From: Bacteroidales bacterium
GTDB taxonomy: Bacteria > Bacteroidota > Bacteroidia > Bacteroidales > P3
Length of the DNA stretch: 5,368 nucleotides
Assembly: GCA_017632095.1 (NCBI GenBank)
Contig: JAGBSA010000087.1
Location: 1-5,368, forward strand
Direction: 5' to 3'
Below are positions 1 to 5,368 of the stretch, one piece after another. The position numbers and the translations under genes were made by a program. Within the stretch, counting starts at the first letter, position 1, and each line of letters starts with the position of its first letter. A model generated the notes under the pieces. The model searched no databases and had not been told where the DNA came from. It saw nothing but the letters and a program-made list of their open reading frames with translations.

Positions 1-827
1 GGAGCCATTGAACCCTCACCGCATTGTCCTTGTTCCAAGTACTCTTCTGCTTGTTTAACAGTGATGACATCAAGAGCCATTTCTCCCGGTTTGCGGAAGT
101 TGATATACACTTTTGGAACGTCTGTAAGGATATAAAATTCGTCTGCTCCGATTTCAACAGCTGTCAAAGCAGAAGCTAAATCCTTGTCGATTACAGCCTC
201 AACTCCTTTTACTCCGTTTTCTTCTACAACAGGTATTCCGCCACCTCCGACAGTTACAACAATGTTTCCGTCCAACGCCAATTGCTTTACGATGTCGATA
301 TTAGTAACTTTCAAAGGCTTAGGAGAAGCTACAACTTTACGATACTTGTCACTCTTTGAGTCTTTCGCGTAAGTACAACCGTTTTCCTTAGCAAAGGCTT
401 CTGCGTCCTCCTTTGTATAGTATGGACCTACCGGTTTAACAGGTTTTTTGAAAGCTTCGTCATTCTTATCCACTACAACCTGAGTCAAAAGTGTCAAAAC
501 GTTTCTGTCTAAGTTCTCTCTAGCGAATACATTTCTGAATCCTTGCTCGATAAGGTAGCCAATAGAACCTTGAGTCTCTGCAACGCAGAAATCCATAGGC
601 ATAGCCTCGATATCGAATTTCTTTTTGCCGGCTTCATGTTGCAACATAACATTTCCAACTTGCGGACCGTTTCCGTGTCCGATTACAAGGTTGTAGTCTT
701 GTTTCAAAAGGCTAACCAAAGAGTCGCATGTCTCAGTTACGTTCTTTATTTGCTCTTGATATGTTCCCTTTTGACCGCTTCTCAATAAAGCATTACCGCC
801 AAAGGCAACAACTGCTAATTTCTTCAT
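1..827 (-). CDS. arcC: Carbamate kinase, 3' end cut by window edge
   Basis: Carbamate kinase reversibly transfers phosphate between carbamoyl phosphate and ADP, giving ATP, carbon dioxide and ammonia. It is cytoplasmic and usually the last step of arginine deiminase or related carbamoyl-phosphate catabolism. The visible 275 residues start MKKLAVVAFGGNAL, with the glycine-rich GGNAL near residue 10, GHGNGPQVG at 50-58, IDKD at 213-216 (its Lys and Asp match active-site residues of characterised enzymes), ILTDVP at 233-238, and GEGSMAP at the truncated end. The family is about 310-315 residues long, so roughly 35-40 C-terminal residues lie outside the window. The ATG at 827 is chosen because the N-terminal strand and GGNA loop sit where the family has them. 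A -7 promoter box lies upstream at 866-873. No arginine deiminase or ornithine carbamoyltransferase gene is visible, so the carbamoyl-phosphate source is unknown. The frame is intact throughout. Confidence 0.96.
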   Translation of the reverse strand, partial: MKKLAVVAFGGNALLRSGQKGTYQEQIKNVTETCDSLVSLLKQDYNLVIGHGNGPQVGNVMLQHEAGKKKFDIEAMPMDFCVAETQGSIGYLIEQGFRNVFARENLDRNVLTLLTQVVVDKNDEAFKKPVKPVGPYYTKEDAEAFAKENGCTYAKDSKSDKYRKVVASPKPLKVTNIDIVKQLALDGNIVVTVGGGGIPVVEENGVKGVEAVIDKDLASALTAVEIGADEFYILTDVPKVYINFRKPGEMALDVITVKQAEEYLEQGQCGEGSMA

Positions 828-865
828 ATTACGTTTTATTGTTTATCAATCCTAAAATTAAACGG

Positions 866-873
866 CAAAGATA
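866..873 (-). promoter_or_regulatory. Bacteroidetes -7 promoter box for arcC
   Basis: Read on the minus strand this is TATCTTTG, an exact match to the Bacteroidetes -7 consensus TAnnTTTG. It lies 38 bases upstream of the arcC ATG, implying a leader of about 30 bases. No TTTG -33 element is present at the usual 19-21 base spacing (the bases there read GGAG), so the call rests on the -7 box alone. Confidence 0.5.
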
Positions 874-970
874 TGAATATTTTTTGATTTATGCTCCATT
901 TATTCTCTATAAGAGAAGAATCAAAACATCTAATACTTTATTTTGCTTTAACGAAACGAAGTTTCAGAAA

Positions 971-1031
971 ATTAAAACGAAGAAAGAATTTTCTAAAACT
1001 TGAATCTAAATTACTGAATCTTCGTTTTAAT
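971..1031. repeat. Inverted repeat, 13-bp arms, in divergent intergenic region
   Basis: Arms 971-983 (ATTAAAACGAAGA) and 1019-1031 are perfect reverse complements around a 35-base loop. The GC-containing core CGAAGA/TCTTCG is flanked by TTTT on its outer side in either direction, so it resembles a weak bidirectional terminator; an operator is the alternative. A competing 8-bp inverted repeat (966-973 with 987-994) shares three bases with the left arm. A small hairpin with GAA loop sits at 953-965. The region lies between divergent arcC and the ligase gene, where no terminator would be expected, so the role is unclear. Confidence 0.45.
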
Positions 1032-1092
1032 AAGACCGTATTCAAAACAGACTGAATCCACAATAAAACAGATTTTTTTGAGTTTGAAGAAT

Positions 1093-2619
1093 ATGCAGAG
1101 GAAACTTGTAAACGAATATCTAGATGTTTTCATCATCATGCTTGCTTTTGCCGGCATGATATTCTCTCATGCTTTGATGTCTTTTTCTTTGGCATTTATG
1201 GCAGTAAGATTTTTATTCGCAAATAAGCAAAGGCTGAAAGAAACTCGCAAAGACTTGTTGCTCGCTTTGCTTTCCTATTTTGCACTTATGCTTATTGCGA
1301 GTTTGTGGAGCGAAAACCTCAACGAAGCAATAAAACAACTGAATAAAAATCTTCCATTCCTCATAGTGCCATTATATTTCTTTACAATAAACCCGTTGGA
1401 TAAGAAGAAGATAATCACACTTGCAGTTGGGTTTGTTTCTTTTCTCATTGTATCAAGTTTAATCGCACTAACAAGATTATATTTCTTTGATTACAATGAT
1501 ATACGTCAAGCCTTACCGGTTGGATCTCACATAAGATTTTCTTTATTCGTTTGTTTGACAATCGGTTTTGCCGGAATCTATTGGTTCAAACACCGAAAGG
1601 AAATAAAGACTTCCCATTCGCTCATATTGATAGCCGTGATTGTCTATTTGCTTGCCTATATAATATTATCAAGTTCTCTTACGGCTATCGTCATACTCTT
1701 TGTACTACTGCTGCCAACAAGTTTGATATATGTCAGAAAGAGGATTTCAAAAACTCTTTTCTATATTTACCTTTTCTTAGTTTGCAGTTCAGCCGCACTA
1801 TTAGGAAACTATATCTATAGTTGTGCAAACGATTATTTTGTTCCAAAAGAAACGGCAAACGATACTTTGTTAATAGAAAACGGATACTATTGTTACACCG
1901 ATGATGCGACCAAAAGACAGCAACAAGAGGAGCAAATGGCAAGGGGAATGCAACAATATTTGAATATAAGCAAGGATAGCCTTTTTCAAGATGGAGAATA
2001 TCAGTATTCATATTTGGATATAGCTTGCAGATACTTCAATTCCAAAGGTCTTGAACGCAATTTACAAAATTGGAACCTTCTTACGCAAGAAGATAAAGAG
2101 AATATACGAAATGGAATCCCTAACTATGTTTACGCAAGTGGCAATCCATTGAAGGTAAGGCTCTATAAAACGTTCTATGGCATTGAAGCATTTCGCGTTT
2201 ATGGCAAAGTAAAAGGCTCTTCCATAATTCAAAAACTCGAACTTTGGGATAAGGCAATATCGTTATCAAAAGATGAGTTGGTATGGCTTTGTGGCGTTGG
2301 TACAGGAGATTTGATTGATGAATTGAATATAAAACTGAAAGAAAACAATTCTCAAATGACAGATTGCGGATTGCGTCCTCACAATCAATTTCTAACAACT
2401 TGGATTACATTTGGCTTGATTGGCTTGGGAGTTTTTCTTGTAATGTTGTTCTATCCGGCTTTTTCAACCGAACTATATAAGAATTCATACTACATTTGCT
2501 TTATGGCAATTATTCTGATTTCGATGTTGAGTGAAGACACTTTGGATAACCAACAAGGAATCTTGCTTTTCTGTGTGTTTAATAGCTTTTTCATTTCCCT
2601 AAAAGCCATAAAAAGCTAA
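1093..2619 (+). CDS. O-antigen ligase/polymerase family membrane protein
   Basis: This 508-residue inner-membrane protein resembles the O-antigen ligase (Wzy_C/WaaL-type) family, which joins or polymerises undecaprenyl-linked glycans on the periplasmic face of the membrane. About nine or ten hydrophobic segments occupy residues 9-240, then a hydrophilic, presumably periplasmic loop of about 190 residues (241-430), then three more segments to the C terminus. Family-type features are GSHIRFSLF with Arg148 after a membrane segment, LSSSLTA near 190, the GVGTGD motif late in the loop, and RPHNQFLTTW with His430 just before GLIGLG; a C-terminal periplasmic His and loop Arg are essential in WaaL. 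The ATG at 1093, preceded by GAAGA, is preferred over an in-frame TTG at 1078 that would add five residues. The LolC/E-type permease starts 21 bases downstream, probably in the same transcript. No convincing -7 box was found upstream. Whether it is a ligase or a polymerase cannot be decided from sequence; no glycosyltransferase or LPS gene is adjacent. Confidence 0.8.
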   Translation: MQRKLVNEYLDVFIIMLAFAGMIFSHALMSFSLAFMAVRFLFANKQRLKETRKDLLLALLSYFALMLIASLWSENLNEAIKQLNKNLPFLIVPLYFFTINPLDKKKIITLAVGFVSFLIVSSLIALTRLYFFDYNDIRQALPVGSHIRFSLFVCLTIGFAGIYWFKHRKEIKTSHSLILIAVIVYLLAYIILSSSLTAIVILFVLLLPTSLIYVRKRISKTLFYIYLFLVCSSAALLGNYIYSCANDYFVPKETANDTLLIENGYYCYTDDATKRQQQEEQMARGMQQYLNISKDSLFQDGEYQYSYLDIACRYFNSKGLERNLQNWNLLTQEDKENIRNGIPNYVYASGNPLKVRLYKTFYGIEAFRVYGKVKGSSIIQKLELWDKAISLSKDELVWLCGVGTGDLIDELNIKLKENNSQMTDCGLRPHNQFLTTWITFGLIGLGVFLVMLFYPAFSTELYKNSYYICFMAIILISMLSEDTLDNQQGILLFCVFNSFFISLKAIKS

Positions 2620-2627
2620 AAAAGGCT

Positions 2628-2635
2628 TACCTTTG
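2628..2635 (+). promoter_or_regulatory. -7 promoter box abutting the permease start codon
   Basis: TACCTTTG matches the Bacteroidetes -7 consensus TAnnTTTG exactly and ends five bases before the permease ATG at 2641. With normal spacing, transcription would begin at or next to the A of ATG, giving a leaderless or nearly leaderless mRNA. No clear TTTG -33 element lies 19-21 bases upstream; that stretch is the A-rich 3' end of the ligase gene. Read-through from the ligase gene remains possible as well. Confidence 0.45.
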
Positions 2636-2640
2636 CAAAC

Positions 2641-3858
2641 ATGAATTTTGAATTTTTCATAGCCAGAGGCTTAATAAAGCAAAAGGGAAACAACTTTTCG
2701 AAACCGATTGTCAAAATTGCGACAGTCAGCATTGCTTTATCTATTGCGGTAATGATAATTTCGATAGCTGTATTAGGGGGATTCAAAAACGAAATCAAGC
2801 ACAAAATCACAGGATTCACCTCTCACATACATATATTGCCTTATTCCTTAGATGTGAATGAAAGCAGTGATGCATTCTCTTTAGGAGATAGCGAAAAGCA
2901 AAGCGTGCTTTCTCACCCTAACACTCTGCATATAGAACCTTATATACTGCAAGCAGGAGCTATAAAGACAAAAGAGAGCTTTCAAGGCGTTGTAATGAAA
3001 GGCGTTGAGAACGATTACGACAGCACATTCTTTAAGTCAAACCTTAAAGAAGGCCGTTTGCCCGATTTTTCCAAAGCAACAAGTACCGAAGTCTTGGTTT
3101 CGAAAACCATAGCCGACAAAATGAAGATAGGCTTAGGAGATAAGATAAGAGTATATTTTTACATTGGACAAACCTATAGAGTACGTCCTTTCACTGTTGT
3201 GGGAATATATGAAACAGGATTGGGAGATTACGACCAAAAGTTCCTTTTAGCTTCGGCTAAAGTTTTTCAAAAACTCAACAAATGGGGCTCTGACCAATAC
3301 AGTGGCTACGAGGTAAGATTGAAAGACTTCAAAAAACTAAATCAAACAGCCGAAGAACTATATGCAACATTGCCACACGACACTACAGTTTCAACAATAG
3401 AAGAAATAGAACCGGGTTTGTTTGCATGGTTAAAACTGCTTGACTCCAATGTTGTAATGATTCTAATCGTTATGACTTTGGTTACAATCACCGCAACTTG
3501 CTCTACGCTATTGATAATGGTGTTTGAACAAACCTCTTATATCGGATTGCTCAAAAGCTTAGGAGCTAAGACTCGAAGCATAATAAAGATTTTCCTTTAC
3601 AAAGCGATGTATATAATCGGCAAGGCGGTGATTTATGGCAATATATTTGCGATTTTACTATGCTTTATTCAAACAAAGTATCGCATCATTCGCCTAGACC
3701 AAGACAGCTATTACTTAGATAGTGTTCCAATGCAGCTGAATGTTTGGAGTGTTTTGGCAGTTAATGTTGGTTTAATCATCGTTTCAATGGCTGCATTGTT
3801 GATTCCGGCTCGTTCCATTGGCAATGTATCACCTGTTCTCAGCATACGCAAATCCTAA
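2641..3858 (+). CDS. LolC/LolE-type ABC transporter permease (FtsX fold)
   Basis: This 405-residue inner-membrane permease has the LolC/LolE/MacB layout: a short cytoplasmic N terminus, a first membrane helix at about 24-46 ending in the GGF motif, a periplasmic domain at about 50-265, and three further helices at about 271-294, 317-343 and 369-388. LLDSNVVMILIVM opens the FtsX domain. The cytoplasmic stretch EQTSYIGLLKSLGAK (296-310) is the coupling segment that contacts the ATPase. YYLDSVP before the last helix and the terminal SPVLSIRKS are also typical. LolCDE releases outer-membrane lipoproteins from the inner membrane; Bacteroidetes homologues are usually annotated that way or simply as FtsX-like permease. 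No ATPase (lolD-like) is in the window, so the partner is encoded elsewhere. The ATG at 2641 is supported by the typical N terminus (NFEFFIARG). It follows the ligase gene by 21 bases and ends before a convergent hairpin. Confidence 0.87.
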   Translation: MNFEFFIARGLIKQKGNNFSKPIVKIATVSIALSIAVMIISIAVLGGFKNEIKHKITGFTSHIHILPYSLDVNESSDAFSLGDSEKQSVLSHPNTLHIEPYILQAGAIKTKESFQGVVMKGVENDYDSTFFKSNLKEGRLPDFSKATSTEVLVSKTIADKMKIGLGDKIRVYFYIGQTYRVRPFTVVGIYETGLGDYDQKFLLASAKVFQKLNKWGSDQYSGYEVRLKDFKKLNQTAEELYATLPHDTTVSTIEEIEPGLFAWLKLLDSNVVMILIVMTLVTITATCSTLLIMVFEQTSYIGLLKSLGAKTRSIIKIFLYKAMYIIGKAVIYGNIFAILLCFIQTKYRIIRLDQDSYYLDSVPMQLNVWSVLAVNVGLIIVSMAALLIPARSIGNVSPVLSIRKS

Positions 3859-3872
3859 AACGAAGAAACAAA

Positions 3873-3927
3873 AAAGCAAAACGCTCGTTTGTCAGATTAA
3901 TTCCAAGACTCACGAGCGTTTTGCTTT
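3873..3927. terminator. Bidirectional hairpin terminator between convergent genes
   Basis: Arms 3873-3888 and 3912-3927 form a perfect 16-bp stem (core GCAAAACGCTCGT) around a 23-base loop, which can close further with GTC/GAC pairs. On the minus strand the GC-rich stem is followed by six T and further T-rich sequence, so it is a good terminator for the WD40 gene. On the plus strand the tail is weaker (GCTTTGATTT), but it is the only candidate terminator for the ligase-permease unit. Confidence 0.8.
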
Positions 3928-3947
3928 GATTTAACTATATGTAATGC

Positions 3948-4922
3948 TTACTTTACGGTCCAAATGATAACTGTATTATCGCACGCACCGCTTGCTAATT
4001 TCTTTCCATCAGGACTCCAACTCACAGTTCTAAGAGTTCCAAAATGCCCTTTTGCTTTCTGAATGCTCTCTCTGTTGTTTACGTCTCTTAGAATAACTTC
4101 CGTATCTGTTGTTGCAACTGCCAAGTGTTTTCCATCAGCATTCCAACTTACTGAATTTACAGAATAGTAATGTCCGTCCAATATTTGAGTTTTCGCTCCT
4201 GTTTTTGCGTCCCATATAATAACGTTTGCGTCGTACGCTCCACTGGCTAAGTGTTTTCCATCGGGGCTCCAACATACTGAATTGACAGTATTGGTGTGTC
4301 CTTCCAAGGTTAGGAGCTCGGTTCCTGCGTTTACATCCCATATAATGACGTTTTTATCCTTTGAACCGCTTGCTAAATATCTTCCATCGGGACTCCAACT
4401 CACTGTAATAACGCGATCGGAATGTCCTTCCAAGGTTTTTATTTCCTGACCGTTGTTTGCGTCCCATATAACGATGTCATTTTCGACTGAACCGCCTGCT
4501 AAATAATTCCCATCGGGACTCCAGCTTACGGACAAGACACGATTATCTCCTCTTTCAAGGGTTCGCACTTGCTCTCCTGTGTTTGCGTCCCATATAATAA
4601 CGGTTTTATCTTCGGAACAGCTGGCTACATATTTTCCATCGGGACTCCAGCAAACCGAGATAACGTACCATCTATGTCCTTCCAAGGTTTTTAGCTTTGC
4701 ACCGGTGTTTGCGTCCCATATAATAACAGTGTTATCCCACGAACCGCTTGCTAATTTCTTTCCATCAGGACTCCAACTCACAGAATATACCCATTCCGTA
4801 TGTCCTTCCAAGGTCTTAGCATGTTTAATCGAAAAGAGTTCATCCTCATTCTCCGGATTGTTCTCGCAACCCACAAACAAAGCTGCAAAAATCACAAGCA
4901 TCAATACTTTTATTCTATTCAT
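3948..4922 (-). CDS. Seven-bladed WD40-repeat lipoprotein
   Basis: The 324-residue product has a lipoprotein signal peptide (MNRIKVLMLVIFAALFVGC, lipidated Cys19; Phe at -3 is slightly atypical), an acidic linker (20-34: ENNPENEDE, then LFSIKHA) and then only WD40 repeats to the C terminus. Seven blades begin at residues 36, 78, 120, 162, 204, 246 and 288. The first six are exactly 42 residues and the last is 37, with no indels. Conserved features are the LEGH start, SWSPDG, LASGS and VIIWD. Seven blades make one complete beta-propeller, a protein- or ligand-binding scaffold with no enzymatic residues evident. The acidic run after Cys suggests export to the cell surface, as in Bacteroidetes lipoprotein export signals. 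The ATG at 4922 is chosen: an in-frame TTG at 4943 would start inside the -7 promoter box and spoil the signal peptide. The gene has its own promoter and terminator and no co-transcribed partner. The binding partner is unknown. Confidence 0.93.
   Translation of the reverse strand: MNRIKVLMLVIFAALFVGCENNPENEDELFSIKHAKTLEGHTEWVYSVSWSPDGKKLASGSWDNTVIIWDANTGAKLKTLEGHRWYVISVCWSPDGKYVASCSEDKTVIIWDANTGEQVRTLERGDNRVLSVSWSPDGNYLAGGSVENDIVIWDANNGQEIKTLEGHSDRVITVSWSPDGRYLASGSKDKNVIIWDVNAGTELLTLEGHTNTVNSVCWSPDGKHLASGAYDANVIIWDAKTGAKTQILDGHYYSVNSVSWNADGKHLAVATTDTEVILRDVNNRESIQKAKGHFGTLRTVSWSPDGKKLASGACDNTVIIWTVK
3987..4027 (-). repeat. 41-base exact copy shared by blades 7 and 1 (copy in blade 7)
   Basis: These 41 bases are identical to 4743-4783 in blade 1, with mismatches immediately on both sides. 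The offset is 756 bases, exactly six repeat units. The copy covers codons for the SVSWSPDGKKLASG core plus adjoining bases. The identity includes third codon positions. Confidence 0.9.
4743..4783 (-). repeat. 41-base exact copy shared by blades 1 and 7 (copy in blade 1)
   Basis: This is the partner of 3987-4027. Blade 1 and blade 7 are neighbours in the closed propeller although they lie at opposite ends of the gene, so this may reflect gene conversion or a recent duplication that added terminal blades. Confidence 0.9.
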
Positions 4923-4940
4923 TTCTGTATTTTTTTCTTG

Positions 4941-4948
4941 CAAAGGTA
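4941..4948 (-). promoter_or_regulatory. -7 promoter box for the WD40 lipoprotein gene
   Basis: Minus-strand TACCTTTG is an exact match to TAnnTTTG and ends 18 bases before the ATG at 4922, predicting a leader of about 14 bases. The same eight bases precede the permease gene at 2628-2635. A TTTG occurs upstream at 4982-4979, but the 30-base spacer is too long for a standard -33 element, so the promoter may need an activator. Confidence 0.6.
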
Positions 4949-4977
4949 GTTGTTTTTTTTGATTAGGTAATTTTCTT

Positions 4978-5025
4978 TCAAAGAAATAATTTACTGAATC
5001 AAAGAGTTATTTTGTTAAATCAAAG
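4978..5025. promoter_or_regulatory. Three TCAAAG motifs at 21-base spacing upstream of WD40 promoter
   Basis: TCAAAG occurs at 4978-4983, 4999-5004 and 5020-5025, exactly 21 bases apart, or two helical turns. The last two extend to AATCAAAG. They lie roughly 42, 63 and 84 bases upstream of the predicted WD40 transcription start, where activator sites would be placed. The surrounding DNA is AT-rich, so chance is a real alternative. Confidence 0.35.
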
Positions 5026-5063
5026 TTTTGGAAGACTAAATCTTTGTTTCGTAAAGACAAACA

Positions 5064-5100
5064 AAAAAGCCGAATGTTTTTATTTGACATTCGGCTTTTT
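5064..5100 (-). terminator. glyA: Rho-independent terminator downstream of glyA
   Basis: Arms 5064-5077 and 5087-5100 form a perfect 14-bp stem (GCCGAATGT core with A/T outer pairs) around a nine-base loop. On the minus strand it ends in a T run and begins 22 bases after the glyA stop codon, so it terminates glyA before the WD40 promoter. It is symmetrical enough to work in both directions, but no plus-strand gene reads into it here. Confidence 0.88.
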
Positions 5101-5121
5101 GTTTTGAAATATGTTTTTCGA

Positions 5122-5368
5122 CTACCAAGCGAATAATGGTCTGTTTTCCATCATTGCGTTTACTTTCTTACGAGTTTCAGCAATCAATGCTTCGTTATTA
5201 ACGTCAGAAAGAACAGCGTCAATCATTTCAACGATAGCTTCCATTTCGTTTTCTTTCAAACCTCTTGTAGTGATTGCAGGAGTACCTACACGGATACCTG
5301 ATGTTTGGAATGGAGAGCGTGAATCGAATGGAACCATATTTTTGTTGATTGTGATGTCTGCTTTAACC
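5122..5368 (-). CDS. glyA: Serine hydroxymethyltransferase, C-terminal part (5' end cut by window edge)
   Basis: This PLP enzyme interconverts serine and glycine with tetrahydrofolate and is the main cytoplasmic source of one-carbon units. Only the last 81 residues are present, open to the right edge, out of a family length of about 420. The segment [13 protein letters not shown] followed by [15 protein letters not shown] is the family's hallmark C-terminal region; the Arg of SGIRVGTPA binds the substrate carboxylate (Arg363 in the E. coli enzyme). The remaining sequence is the helical C-terminal tail, ending [10 protein letters not shown] and TAG at 5122-5124. The Met at 5337 is internal, not the start. 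A strong terminator follows at 5064-5100. Confidence 0.96.
   Translation of the reverse strand, partial: VKADITINKNMVPFDSRSPFQTSGIRVGTPAITTRGLKENEMEAIVEMIDAVLSDVNNEALIAETRKKVNAMMENRPLFAW

Larger units (their letters stand above)
3951..4817 (-). repeat. Seven in-frame 126-base tandem repeats (WD40 blades)
   Basis: The coding sequence from 4817 down to 3951 consists of seven head-to-tail units with a strict 126-base period, the last shortened to 111 bases. Units begin at 4817, 4691, 4565, 4439, 4313, 4187 and 4061. DNA similarity is high over the SWSPDG and WDA segments; for example GCGTCCCATATAATAAC (plus strand) recurs in several units. This implies origin by internal duplication. Unit 6 (4187-4062) is the most diverged: SWNADG replaces SWSPDG and VILRDV replaces VIIWDV. 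Confidence 0.93.

Noticed and set aside
939..945. TATTTTG as a -7 box for the ligase gene
   Set aside because: It is one base short of TAnnTTTG, lies about 150 bases from the start codon and has no -33 partner.
728..1003. Plus-strand 91-codon open frame across the arcC start and the intergenic region
   Set aside because: Half of it is antisense to arcC, the rest is AT-rich low-complexity sequence, and no recognisable protein features appear.
3855..3867. TAAAACGAAGAAA shared with 973-985
   Set aside because: A 13-base A-rich match at the end of the permease gene; probably chance in low-GC DNA, with no matching structure at both sites.
3951..4817. CRISPR-like array
   Set aside because: The 126-base periodic repeats are in-frame protein-coding WD40 units, with no short palindromic repeats or unique spacers.
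4923..4943. Longer WD40 start at the TTG at 4943
   Set aside because: The TTG lies within the TACCTTTG promoter box and would put a charged extension before the signal peptide; the ATG at 4922 fits better.
4579..4962. 127-codon plus-strand open frame opposite the WD40 gene
   Set aside because: It is antisense to a clear WD40 gene, and its apparent internal repeats only mirror the 126-base units. It has no start signal of its own.

Overview
The window looks like chromosomal DNA from a low-GC member of the Bacteroidetes, probably Bacteroidales. The evidence is indirect. Three genes have the Bacteroidetes -7 promoter box TAnnTTTG just upstream, strong Shine-Dalgarno sequences are absent, and there is a lipoprotein with an acidic stretch after its cysteine. 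I cannot name a genus.

Layout: positions 1-827 (minus) hold most of a carbamate kinase gene (arcC), whose 3' end is cut off by the window edge. A 265-base divergent intergenic region follows, with an arcC -7 box and a 13-bp inverted repeat. Positions 1093-3858 (plus) carry two envelope genes 21 bases apart: a polytopic O-antigen ligase/polymerase-type protein and a LolC/LolE (FtsX-fold) ABC permease. A 16-bp-stem hairpin at 3873-3927 separates the permease from a convergent minus-strand gene at 3948-4922. That gene encodes a lipoprotein made almost entirely of seven exact 42-residue WD40 repeats. A 199-base intergenic region follows, holding the WD40 promoter, three TCAAAG motifs spaced exactly 21 bases apart, and a strong hairpin terminator. 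The window closes with the C-terminal end of serine hydroxymethyltransferase (glyA, minus), cut by the right edge.

The genes do not form one obvious pathway. arcC and glyA are metabolic housekeeping genes truncated by the window. The ligase and permease both act at the inner membrane in building the envelope (surface glycan, and lipoprotein release or another FtsX-type function) and are probably co-transcribed, although the permease also has its own box right at its start codon. The WD40 lipoprotein has its own promoter and terminator and looks like a single-gene unit.

I did not find a clearly new multi-gene system. The points most worth following are in the WD40 gene: scaffold-conserved blades with variable surface positions, a 41-base perfect identity between blades 1 and 7, and the 21-base phased motif upstream. 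The very short spacing between promoter and start codon at the permease is also of interest.
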